DNA from: JAHHLP01 sp041609895
GTDB taxonomy: Bacteria; Bacteroidota; Rhodothermia; Rhodothermales; JABDKH01
NCBI GenBank assembly: GCA_041609895.1
Contig: JBFIPX010000014.1
Coordinates: 1 to 33,177, forward strand
DNA: 33,177 bases
Reading direction: 5' to 3'
Below the pieces are notes generated by a model. It saw only the letters and a list, made by a program, of their open reading frames with translations. It ran no database searches and had not been told where the DNA came from. The position numbers and the translations under genes are program-made. Of this stretch, positions 16,077-23,929 are shown in pieces (the first letter of the stretch is position 1; the number at the start of each line of letters is the position of its first letter).

Positions 16077-17447
16077 TCACTTCGCCACATGAAGTGCTCT
16101 TGTACGGGTTGCGCCCGAGGAAGTCAGCCGGTATAGATACGTGCCTGGAGCTACGCGCCTCCCGCCTGAACTCCGGCCGTCCCATTCGAGGACTCCCATG
16201 CCGGGAAGGGAAACGCCATCGACCAATACCGTGACCCGCCTTCCGAGAAGGTCAAAGATTTCGACTCGCACTCGATCCGGCGTGGCAACGGTGAACTGAA
16301 TAGTCGTGCGATCCGCAAAGGGGTTTGGATAGTTCTGAGCCAGAGACAGCGCCATGATTTCACCCGGATGATCGACGGCAACAGCATTCCAATCAGCCAG
16401 CTTGTGGACCCTGCGCCCGACGGCATAGCCCAGCGTGTCACCAAGGAATCGGAAGCGATTGAGGCGCGGCCGCAGCGTTTCAGCCTGCCAGGTTTCACCA
16501 CCGTCAAAGGTCCGGTACACCGGAGACGAACTGTTGCCGCCGATCCACCCACGATTCTCGTCGATGAATCCGATGCCCTGCACAAAATAGTAGGACGAGG
16601 AGAATAGCTTCTCTTCCCAAGTTAGTCCTCCATCCGACGTCTTCAGGATGAAGATGGGCGTTTCGCTATTCCGCTGCAGGGACACATAACCAACGCTGGA
16701 TGTCGGGAAAGAAATCTTCCACGCCCACTCGCCGATACGTGAACTCCGGAATCGGCGCTCCCACGTCTGGCCACCATCCTCCGTGTAGAGGATCACGCCG
16801 CTCGAGAGATTATGATCTACGTTCGTCAGACCGACGGCAAAGCCGGTATCAGGAGACGTGAAGTAGACGTCGATAAGACCCGCGGCGTACCCGGCCATGT
16901 CCTTCGATCGCCAGGTGACACCGCCGTCCGTGGTCCGCGCGAAGAAGGCAGGTCCGCGCACTCTGCCGACTGCGACCACAACAGAGTCGTTTACCACCTG
17001 CATGCCGCAGAGGCCGGTCGGAGTTCGCCCGTTCCATGCCGGCACGGGGGTCCAGATCGCGCCGCCATCCCGGGTCTCGTACAGCGGAGACATGTCGGTC
17101 GCGCCGAACTCACCCACACCAACGTTGCCGGCAAATCCGCGCAGCGGGTTTAGAAACCCGACGGACCGGAAATGAGAGTCCGTCTGACGGAGTTGTCGGG
17201 TCCATGAGTTGCCACCGTCGTCCGTGCGATGGATCTCACCGTCGCCATTTACGATCCACCCCGTTTCTGCGTCCACGAAGTACACATCGTTGTGACGGCC
17301 CACGTACGGTGAATTCGACAATTCGCGCCATTCGAGGGTCTGGGCGTCGGACGGAGTGACCGAGATCATCACAACGACCACAGTCGCCAGCAAAAAGCCC
17401 AATCGAGACATCAAGACTGATGAACAGATGGTCAAACGGGTGATCAT
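16077..17447 (-). CDS. Secreted Asp-box/YCF48-like beta-propeller with T9SS sorting domain
   Basis: A 456-residue exported protein. The N-terminus is a signal peptide with a hydrophobic core (LGFLLATVVVVMISV) ending near SDAQ. Six Asp-box repeats of the form T-x-DGG-x-x-W (TDDGGNSW, TRDGGAIW, TTDGGVTW, TEDGGQTW, TSDGGLTW, TFDGGETW) make a sialidase/YCF48-type propeller. The last about 80 residues form a T9SS type A tail: QNYPNPFADRTTIQF, LLGRRV and GTYLYRL. Either ATG 17447 or ATG 17411 could start it; neither has a clear RBS. YCF48 proper is a photosystem II assembly factor; here the propeller is more likely a surface-exposed or secreted binding module. No hydrolase active site is evident. 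Confidence 0.9.
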   Translation of the reverse strand: MITRLTICSSVLMSRLGFLLATVVVVMISVTPSDAQTLEWRELSNSPYVGRHNDVYFVDAETGWIVNGDGEIHRTDDGGNSWTRQLRQTDSHFRSVGFLNPLRGFAGNVGVGEFGATDMSPLYETRDGGAIWTPVPAWNGRTPTGLCGMQVVNDSVVVAVGRVRGPAFFARTTDGGVTWRSKDMAGYAAGLIDVYFTSPDTGFAVGLTNVDHNLSSGVILYTEDGGQTWERRFRSSRIGEWAWKISFPTSSVGYVSLQRNSETPIFILKTSDGGLTWEEKLFSSSYYFVQGIGFIDENRGWIGGNSSSPVYRTFDGGETWQAETLRPRLNRFRFLGDTLGYAVGRRVHKLADWNAVAVDHPGEIMALSLAQNYPNPFADRTTIQFTVATPDRVRVEIFDLLGRRVTVLVDGVSLPGMGVLEWDGRSSGGRRVAPGTYLYRLTSSGATRTRALHVAK

Positions 17448-17836
17448 TGCATTGACTTGGCGAAATGCGGCCGTCTACGTTAGGAATTGCTCCGGTGGGC
17501 CGAGATCATCGAGACGGTACGGACGACATAAACCTAAATGTCAATTCGGCATCCGTCTCTATTCCATACGAGGCAAGTTACCGCAGAATACTAACCGAAC
17601 GATACGCAATAATCCGCGGTTCAACTGCCTTCGATTGCCCGGCTGCGTCGGGCATTCGTATTTCCACACGGTATCAGTGCATTTCCTATCGAATTGCTTC
17701 CCACAGCGTGAATTCAGTACCACCTTCACGACCATTATTGACAACGGCGTAGCGATTCTCTACCCTCCACAGTTGTATGCTCTGCGTGCTCCGAGCAGGG
17801 CGCTATCAACGCTTAAACCACCTCAAGGAGGCTAAA
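17448..17836. other. Gene-free divergent region
   Basis: A 389-nt region between divergent genes. No credible protein or RNA gene. TTGACA at 17738-17743, with TACCCT 17 nt further on, could be a weak sigma-70-like promoter for the plus-strand secreted protein gene. The right end carries a full AAGGAGG Shine-Dalgarno (17825-17831). Confidence 0.45.
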
Positions 17837-18376
17837 ATGAAACGCCTGACTCTTTTTGTCGGCCTCTGCATTGCGTTCTCAACGACTACGATCGCTCAGT
17901 CCGACGCAGACAAGAAAGCTATGGTCGAGGAGGCTCTCAGCGCCGCGATCCCGTCAGTCGCCGAGAACGCGACAGTGATGGATTGGGAGGATAATGTCTT
18001 ACGAAAAGGATCCAACGGCTGGACCTGCATGCCAACTCCCCCCGACGCGGCCGGCAAGATGCCCATGTGTCTTGACAACCAGTGGGTCGACTGGGCCAAA
18101 GCTTGGATGGGCAAAACGGAACCAAACACAACGGGACTTGGATTCGCCTACATGCTCCAAGGCGATCCTGGCGGCAGTAATACCGACCCGTACGCGACGG
18201 AACCGACGGAGGACAACGAGTGGATCGAAGACGGAGTGCCACATCTAATGGTGCTTGTTCCCGACCACTCAGCCCTCGAATCCTTGCCGACGGACCCGCA
18301 CAACGGAGGGCCTTGGGTGATGTGGAAGGGCACGCCCTATGCCCATGTCATGGTGCCGGCGCTGGGCTCAGAGTAG
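17837..18376 (+). CDS. Secreted protein of unknown function
   Basis: A 179-residue protein with a clean signal peptide (MKRLTLFVGLCIAFSTTTIAQ). The start is certain: AAGGAGG lies five bases before ATG 17837, the strongest RBS in the window. The mature protein is acidic; it contains two cysteines (WTCMPTPPD and MPMCLDNQW) that could form a disulfide, and a C-terminal block of NGGPWVMWKGTPYAHVMVP type. I recall similar conserved secreted proteins without known function but cannot name a family. No lipobox, membrane anchor or T9SS tail, so it is presumably soluble in the periplasm. The strong RBS suggests high expression. Convergent with the next gene. Confidence 0.88.
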   Translation: MKRLTLFVGLCIAFSTTTIAQSDADKKAMVEEALSAAIPSVAENATVMDWEDNVLRKGSNGWTCMPTPPDAAGKMPMCLDNQWVDWAKAWMGKTEPNTTGLGFAYMLQGDPGGSNTDPYATEPTEDNEWIEDGVPHLMVLVPDHSALESLPTDPHNGGPWVMWKGTPYAHVMVPALGSE

Positions 18377-18443
18377 GGGCGGTTCGACAAGCGGAGTCGC
18401 TCCGGGTGAATCACCGCACGGTCGTCGCAGGTGGTACGTAATC

Positions 18444-19268
18444 TCAGCCACCTACCGCCAGTGGAATGGTCACGTTGACCCCGTAGACGAGGTCTACGGC
18501 GTCCGACAGGTCATCGTCCAGCGGCAACCGCACGTGGACCCCGGGTATCAGGGACCTGAAGTCGTACTGCACGCTGACCGCGGCTTGGTGGACAATTCGT
18601 TCGGCGAGGCTGGCGTCGTCCGTAATCAACAGGCGTCCCGAAATGCCCATCCCTAGCTGAAAAGCGCCGGAGTAGTACCACGTTTGCAGTGAGTAATTGG
18701 CAAAGAGATCGGCCGTAGCATCGAACTCGCCGGGATCCAGATCAAGCAGGACCGTAGGACCGAGTCGCGTCTGTAGTACCCAGTCTCCGGAACGACTTGG
18801 GAAATAATGAAGCGCCGCCGAGACTGACGCACTCTCGGGGGCGTAGGCCTCGAAGCGGTCGAAGTCGACGAGCGTAGCAATCAACGCGGCAAAGTTGTTT
18901 GACGCGATGGGGATGCGTCCACCAAACTCGTAGATCACCGGGTTGCTAGCGTCGAAGATCGAAATGCCGACATAGGGATTGCCTATTGCGGTTTCAGACT
19001 CATCGCCGTCGATGCCGATGTGCGCAAAAGGAATGTCGACCGTTAGAAAATGGCGTCTCTCCTGACCGACAGCAAACTGGGCGGTAGCCACCGAGGCAGA
19101 CGAGAGGAAGCTGACGCCGTCCAATTCGAGGTTCGGCTTCATGATCTCCAGGACCACCGAGTCATAGTTGCGAGGCGGAAGCCAGCGCGTCTGACCAAGT
19201 ACTTGTGCGGGAGCGATGGAGGAGAGCCACAATACCGCCGCGGCGATCTGGCAGGCTTGTCTGTACAT
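18444..19268 (-). CDS. Putative outer-membrane beta-barrel-like protein, function unknown
   Basis: A 274-residue exported protein with a signal peptide (MYRQACQIAAAVLWLSSIAPAQ) followed by many alternating amphipathic strands, for example RHFLTVDIPFAHIGI, AIGNPYVGISIF, VIYEFGGRIPIA and HQAAVSVQYDF. It ends in strand-like VYGVNVTIPLAVGG. The pattern fits the transporter/porin-like barrels annotated only as hypothetical proteins in Bacteroidota. The final residue is not the aromatic typical of barrel insertion signals. It lies 78 nt downstream of the PIG-L deacetylase on the same strand and may be co-transcribed. No enzyme motif is seen. Confidence 0.72.
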   Translation of the reverse strand: MYRQACQIAAAVLWLSSIAPAQVLGQTRWLPPRNYDSVVLEIMKPNLELDGVSFLSSASVATAQFAVGQERRHFLTVDIPFAHIGIDGDESETAIGNPYVGISIFDASNPVIYEFGGRIPIASNNFAALIATLVDFDRFEAYAPESASVSAALHYFPSRSGDWVLQTRLGPTVLLDLDPGEFDATADLFANYSLQTWYYSGAFQLGMGISGRLLITDDASLAERIVHQAAVSVQYDFRSLIPGVHVRLPLDDDLSDAVDLVYGVNVTIPLAVGG

Positions 19269-19346
19269 GAGCGTCTGAAAGGTGGAACTATTGGATCTGG
19301 AGCCGGTGACGGCCCAACTATCCGCCAGCCACTACAGGAGATTCTT

Positions 19347-20258
19347 TTATTCCGACGCGTAGGTATTCAGCAGTTCGAAATAGCGTTCGGCCCGCTGCTG
19401 CGCGTCTTCGTCATTGGAGGAAAAGATCCAGTACTCTTCGTAATCGCCCCGGTTCATGAACAACTGCATCGTCCCTTGAGACTTATGTTCTGCGATCAAC
19501 CAGTTGGCCGGTATCTTATAGTTCAGACGATCGTTGCCCACGATGGGATGCGTCCGATCGAACCGAAACAACGACTTTACGGAGGTCGCCCGAAAATCAG
19601 GGTATCCTTCGAGTCCGTGATACTCCAGTGCCGTAGAGTCGTCCTCTGACGATATCCATGCGCCCAATACGACAGGCTTCGAGTCGGACTCAAGTGATTT
19701 TGCCGCCCGAATCCCGAGCAGCGCCGCAGCCTTGTGATGACCGTGACTGTCCGGTAGCGGCAGGAAGACGAGCAGGAAGTCGTAGTCGTTTTTCTGCAGA
19801 ATAGTAACGAGCTGATCCGTGACGTATCGGCTATCCCAGACGGTCGCCAGGATGCTGTCCGGATCAGGCGTTCTTCCGGTGTCGGGCTGATCGAGAAAGA
19901 AGTACTTGCGCAGGCCGATTATGGCCCCGCCGGATAGCAGCTCTTTCTTGCGTATGGCCGGCAGGTATTCGCGGGCTACTTCGGGGTCTGTCAACTCCAT
20001 GCCGTACAGGTTTTCAGCCAGCGTAGAATAGCGGTAGCCGCCTGCGCCGTCGGTCACGAGTGCGAGGTCCGCCGTACCACCTACTTCCTGAGTCAGCCGA
20101 TATATCGAGCCTGCGAAGAGTGCTTCGTCGTCGGGGTGCGCGGTCACGATCAGCACGGACGGTGGTCCGTCATTCTGCGCCAGGACGATGGGCGTCAGTG
20201 CCAGGCACCACGCCAGCCCGATCACTGTGTGCACTGGAACCAGGTATCTCGTCTTCAT
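19347..20258 (-). CDS. Exported PIG-L/LmbE-family deacetylase
   Basis: A 303-residue protein with a signal peptide (MKTRYLVPVHTVIGLAW..., cut near LAQND). The zinc/catalytic motif AHPDDE (40-45) and the later PLPDSHGHHKAAA, supplying the third zinc histidine, identify the LmbE/PIG-L family that removes N-acetyl groups from GlcNAc-containing lipids, mycothiol precursors or other amides. Periplasmic location argues against thiol-cofactor synthesis and for action on a cell-envelope glycan or glycolipid, but that is inference. All visible metal ligands are intact. RBS weak. Divergent from the rodZ-like gene across a 198-nt region. Confidence 0.9.
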   Translation of the reverse strand: MKTRYLVPVHTVIGLAWCLALTPIVLAQNDGPPSVLIVTAHPDDEALFAGSIYRLTQEVGGTADLALVTDGAGGYRYSTLAENLYGMELTDPEVAREYLPAIRKKELLSGGAIIGLRKYFFLDQPDTGRTPDPDSILATVWDSRYVTDQLVTILQKNDYDFLLVFLPLPDSHGHHKAAALLGIRAAKSLESDSKPVVLGAWISSEDDSTALEYHGLEGYPDFRATSVKSLFRFDRTHPIVGNDRLNYKIPANWLIAEHKSQGTMQLFMNRGDYEEYWIFSSNDEDAQQRAERYFELLNTYASE

Positions 20259-20413
20259 TCTTAACGGGGTGTAGGATCGGTCGAAACTAGCGTACGGTGC
20301 GCCTCACCATTGCGTCGAAGCGACAGCCGCGGACGTGGCGTTTCCCGCCACGGTTTGCTTGCAGGACGGAAGATAGGCCAAGATGCCGTACCTCCGCGAG
20401 GAAACCCCGAGTC

Positions 20414-20436
20414 TTTACCTTCGGTAAACATATATT
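20414..20436 (+). promoter_or_regulatory. Palindrome and -10-like box upstream of the rodZ-like gene
   Basis: TTTACC-TTC-GGTAAA (20414-20428) is a perfect 6-bp inverted repeat with a 3-nt spacer, followed at once by TATATT (20431-20436), a good -10-like box 20 nt before the ATG. The palindrome would cover the -10/-35 spacer, as an operator does. No clear -35 box. Confidence 0.35.
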
Positions 20437-20456
20437 CGCATCCCATTAGTGAAGTT

Positions 20457-21650
20457 ATGGAGCCTTCGGGGTCACCAGAAGAGAGCTATCGCGAATCCGT
20501 CGGTCGTTTTGCGCAGGACATGGCGGTTCTGCGTACGCGCACGGGTGTATCGCTACATGATCTTCATCGCAGCACGAAGATCTCGCTTGGTATTCTGGAA
20601 GAGTTCGAGCGTTCGGGGCTGATCGAGAATCCGCTTTTCAACCGCGTCTATCTGCGGTCCTTTATCTCGACCTACGCGTCAACCCTCGGGCTTGACAAGA
20701 AGTCAGCGCTTGACGCGCTCGAGGAAGCGCTCAGCGGCACCTATGATGGTGGCCTTGTAAGCCGGACGGATAGCGGCCTGCAAGCCGACGCCGAGGCGGA
20801 CGCCACCCCTTCGCCCACCGAGGCGGACGGCGGCACTGAGGAGCAAGATCGGGACAGGCCGTCCACACAAACGGACCTCTATCATGAGGCGGAGATCAAT
20901 CGTGACGACGAGATCCGCAGGGTATCCGAGTCCGGCAAGAGCGAGGCTCCGGACAACAAGGGCGGTCGCGAATACGAGCCGGGCGTCGCTCGTCGTTTTC
21001 GCTTCGAACCGATTCGTCCCGAGGCACCGAGACGAACTCCCGCTGGCGACGTGGAACCAAAAGCCGAGGAACCAACGAGTAGTCAGGGAGCAAAACGCCG
21101 CACAGAGATCTCGACGGCAGTGCGAGACTTCCGCGAACCAGAGCCGCAGAAGGGGCTTATCATTCCGCCCAACAGGGTTAAGACCATAGCTCTTATTGTA
21201 CTGGTGATTGCCATCACTGTGTCAGCAGCAGTACTTGCTTTCCGGCTGTCGACGAATGCGCCGTCAACCGAGCCGTCCTCTGATGCAATCGGCATCCCGA
21301 ACGGAGACCAAACGGCGCTGGTACAGGCGCAGCCTGCTTCGATCGAGCCAGTCGTCCCTATTCCGGTCATCGGTGACACGATTGTGGTTACTCTAGTTGC
21401 GGACGGACGTCCGCTTGATCCGATTCGGGTGCGTGTCGATCGCGATCTCCGGCGACCCTATTGGATCAATACCGGCGATTCTCTCAGCTTCGCCATGACA
21501 AATCAGATCGTCCTTGACAGCCTGTTGCAAGCTACGGTCGTGAAGCTCGAAGGGGTCGAATATCCGCGAGACATCTACCGCGCGCGCTCAAGTGTTGTCA
21601 TAACGAGGGACTCGGTACTCCGCTTTGTCGAGAGTCTCGCCGCGCGCTAG
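20457..21650 (+). CDS. RodZ-like HTH membrane protein
   Basis: A 397-residue protein with RodZ architecture: N-terminal Xre-type HTH (about 15-85; DMAVLRTRTGVSLHDLHRST, then VYLRSFISTYASTLGLD), a long charged Ser/Glu/Asp-rich linker (about 95-235), one membrane helix (TIALIVLVIAITVSAAVLAF, about 242-261), and a C-terminal periplasmic beta domain (DUF4115-like, about 300-397). RodZ links MreB filaments to the cell-wall elongation machinery. The frame is open from 20310, but ATG 20457 has GTGAAG upstream, begins directly before the HTH, and sits behind a -10-like box, so I prefer it. The linker is unusually long. First of a plus-strand block with ligA and the HD hydrolase. Confidence 0.82.
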   Translation: MEPSGSPEESYRESVGRFAQDMAVLRTRTGVSLHDLHRSTKISLGILEEFERSGLIENPLFNRVYLRSFISTYASTLGLDKKSALDALEEALSGTYDGGLVSRTDSGLQADAEADATPSPTEADGGTEEQDRDRPSTQTDLYHEAEINRDDEIRRVSESGKSEAPDNKGGREYEPGVARRFRFEPIRPEAPRRTPAGDVEPKAEEPTSSQGAKRRTEISTAVRDFREPEPQKGLIIPPNRVKTIALIVLVIAITVSAAVLAFRLSTNAPSTEPSSDAIGIPNGDQTALVQAQPASIEPVVPIPVIGDTIVVTLVADGRPLDPIRVRVDRDLRRPYWINTGDSLSFAMTNQIVLDSLLQATVVKLEGVEYPRDIYRARSSVVITRDSVLRFVESLAAR

Positions 21651-21725
21651 ATTCCCAGCGCGCCGATTGACACAAACCCTGTGCACAAGCGGCTACCGCC
21701 ATCCCGTGATTAACACGTTTCGAGA

Positions 21726-23834
21726 ATGAACCTCGTGCAGAAGACCAGGGAGCTTCAGAAGGAGTCCGAAGCTCATCCTGTTTCCGAGCTCGGCAATGGC
21801 GAAGCGCGAGAAATGGCAGCCGCGCTTGCGGACGTCTTGCTGGGTCACGCTCATCGCTACTACGTAGAAGACGATCCTGTAATCTCGGACGCCGAGTACG
21901 ACCGCCTCCTCACATACCTGCGCGAACTTGAAGAACGATTTCCAAGCCTCGCTACCCCCGACTCGCCGACACATCGCATAGGAGGAAAGCCCGTCGGCCG
22001 CTTCGAAAAGATCCGTCATCCTGAGCCGTTACTTTCTCTCTCCAACGCCTTCTCGAATGATGACGTCAGAGCATGGTACGAGCGGTGCCGCCGAGGACTG
22101 GCGCAGCGATTCGGTGATGTTCACCCTGAGGTAACCGCCGAGCTAAAGATCGACGGACTGGCCCTGGCACTGACCTACGTGGACGGCCAGTTGCAGATAG
22201 GCGCCACGCGCGGTGACGGAACTACGGGCGAGGATATCACAGCCAATGTGAAGACGATAGCAAGCGTTCCGCTCCGCATTCCCGTACCTGGAACCAACGG
22301 ACAAGATACTGAAGTGCCCAACCGCATCGAGGTCCGCGGTGAGGCGTACATCAAACGAAGCGACTTTGAAAAGCTCAACACGAGGCTTGCCGCCAACAAT
22401 CAGAAAGTATTTGCGAACCCCAGGAACTCAGCGGCGGGTAGTCTCCGTCAGCTTGACTCATCGGCGGTCGCGGATCGGCCGCTAAGTTTTCTGGCGTACA
22501 GCATCGGACCATCGTCGGGAAACCTCCCGTCATCACAGTCGACGCGTATGCACTGGCTGCGCAACGTAGGGTTTGCAACTAGCGCTCACATCGAAACATT
22601 TCGAAAACTTGATTCCGTCATTACCTATTGCGAAGAGTGGACCGAACGCCGAGAAGATCTCGACTATGAGATCGATGGTGTCGTACTCAAGATCGATCGG
22701 ATCGACTATCAAGACGAACTGGGCGCCATCTCCAACGCACCACGCTGGGCGGTCGCGTACAAGTTTCCCGCGAAGGAAGCGACAACTACCCTTACTGACA
22801 TCATCGTCAACGTCGGTCGAACGGGAATGATCAAGCCCGAGGCCGTGCTTGAACCTGTGGAAATTGGTGGCGTCACCGTTTCTCAGGCCACGCTTCACAA
22901 CGAGGACTACATCGTCAGCCGTGACATCAGGATTGGCGACACGGTTGTCGTCAAGCGGGCGGGCGACGTGATTCCGCAGGTGGTGAAGTCAGTCGCAGAT
23001 GCACGATCCGGCGACACTCCAAAATGGTCGATGCCGGCTGAGTGCCCCGTGTGCAACTCGGAGCTGGTGCGACTGCCGGATGAAGCCGATTACTACTGTG
23101 TGTCTTCGGATTGTCCTGCCCAATTCATACGGCTCCTCGAACACTTTGCGTCGCGCGATGCCATGGACATTGAGGGACTGGGGTCGAAGCTGTCTGTGAC
23201 ACTGGTTCAGACAGGTCTCGTCGAGCATATCTCGGACCTTTATCGCCTGGCAGAAGAAGATCTTCTTGTTCTCGAAGGATTTGCCAGCAAGCGCGTAGAG
23301 AATCTCTTGTCCGGAATTGACCGCTCGCGCTCTCAGCCACTCAGCCGGCTTCTTTTCGGTCTGGGAATTCGGCATGTTGGAAAGACGACCGCCGATGCAC
23401 TGGTCAGGGCTTTCCCATCGATGGATACGCTTTCTTCCGCATCGCTAGAAGATTTGCTTGAAGTGGACGGAATCGGAGCAGTGATTGCGGAAAGTGTGGT
23501 GGACTGGTTCAGGATCGATAAGAACAAGACGCTCGTGGCGGATCTGCGAGAGCTCGGCGTTCGAATGACGGCTTTTTCCACGTCGGGGGCGGATGCCACA
23601 CCGGGCCCACTCACCGGATTCTCTTTCGTCCTGACGGGTTCGCTCGAATCTTTGACGAGAAGTGAGGCTGCCGAGCGAATTGCGGCTGCCGGAGGCAAAG
23701 TAAGCTCAAGCGTCAGCGGGAAGACGGACTATGTGGTGGCCGGCTCGGAGCCCGGTTCAAAGCTCGAAAAGGCACGAAAACTGGGTGTAACGGTTATCCG
23801 TGAAGATGAATTTCTTGAAATGCTAGCCGATTAG
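21726..23834 (+). CDS. ligA: NAD-dependent DNA ligase LigA
   Basis: A 702-residue complete LigA. Domain order: Ia (HRYYVEDDPVISDAEYD, about 40-56), adenylation domain with the AMP-accepting lysine in ELKIDG (K141), OB fold, four-cysteine zinc finger (C440, C443, C458, C463), helix-hairpin-helix region (about 480-610; GLGIRHVGKTTADAL) and a C-terminal BRCT domain (about 624-702). It seals nicks in DNA during replication and repair using NAD+. It is about 30 residues longer than typical, from a short N-terminal extension. It lies 75 nt after the rodZ-like gene. No residue looks abnormal. Confidence 0.98.
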   Translation: MNLVQKTRELQKESEAHPVSELGNGEAREMAAALADVLLGHAHRYYVEDDPVISDAEYDRLLTYLRELEERFPSLATPDSPTHRIGGKPVGRFEKIRHPEPLLSLSNAFSNDDVRAWYERCRRGLAQRFGDVHPEVTAELKIDGLALALTYVDGQLQIGATRGDGTTGEDITANVKTIASVPLRIPVPGTNGQDTEVPNRIEVRGEAYIKRSDFEKLNTRLAANNQKVFANPRNSAAGSLRQLDSSAVADRPLSFLAYSIGPSSGNLPSSQSTRMHWLRNVGFATSAHIETFRKLDSVITYCEEWTERREDLDYEIDGVVLKIDRIDYQDELGAISNAPRWAVAYKFPAKEATTTLTDIIVNVGRTGMIKPEAVLEPVEIGGVTVSQATLHNEDYIVSRDIRIGDTVVVKRAGDVIPQVVKSVADARSGDTPKWSMPAECPVCNSELVRLPDEADYYCVSSDCPAQFIRLLEHFASRDAMDIEGLGSKLSVTLVQTGLVEHISDLYRLAEEDLLVLEGFASKRVENLLSGIDRSRSQPLSRLLFGLGIRHVGKTTADALVRAFPSMDTLSSASLEDLLEVDGIGAVIAESVVDWFRIDKNKTLVADLRELGVRMTAFSTSGADATPGPLTGFSFVLTGSLESLTRSEAAERIAAAGGKVSSSVSGKTDYVVAGSEPGSKLEKARKLGVTVIREDEFLEMLAD

Positions 23835-23929
23835 AGCCGTGCGCGGGTGGATCATCGCGGTCAGTCAGGCATTCCGTCCGAATCTATCTCCCATTATCGC
23901 CGTCAGTTGAGGCTGCATCGGCACACCAT

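Noticed and set aside
16077..17447. Photosystem II assembly factor or active sialidase
   Set aside because: Asp-box propeller only; T9SS tail and the absence of photosynthesis genes or sialidase catalytic residues point to a surface protein.
18392..18404. CGGAG-TCG-CTCCG hairpin between convergent genes as a terminator
   Set aside because: Only 5 bp of stem and no T run on either strand.
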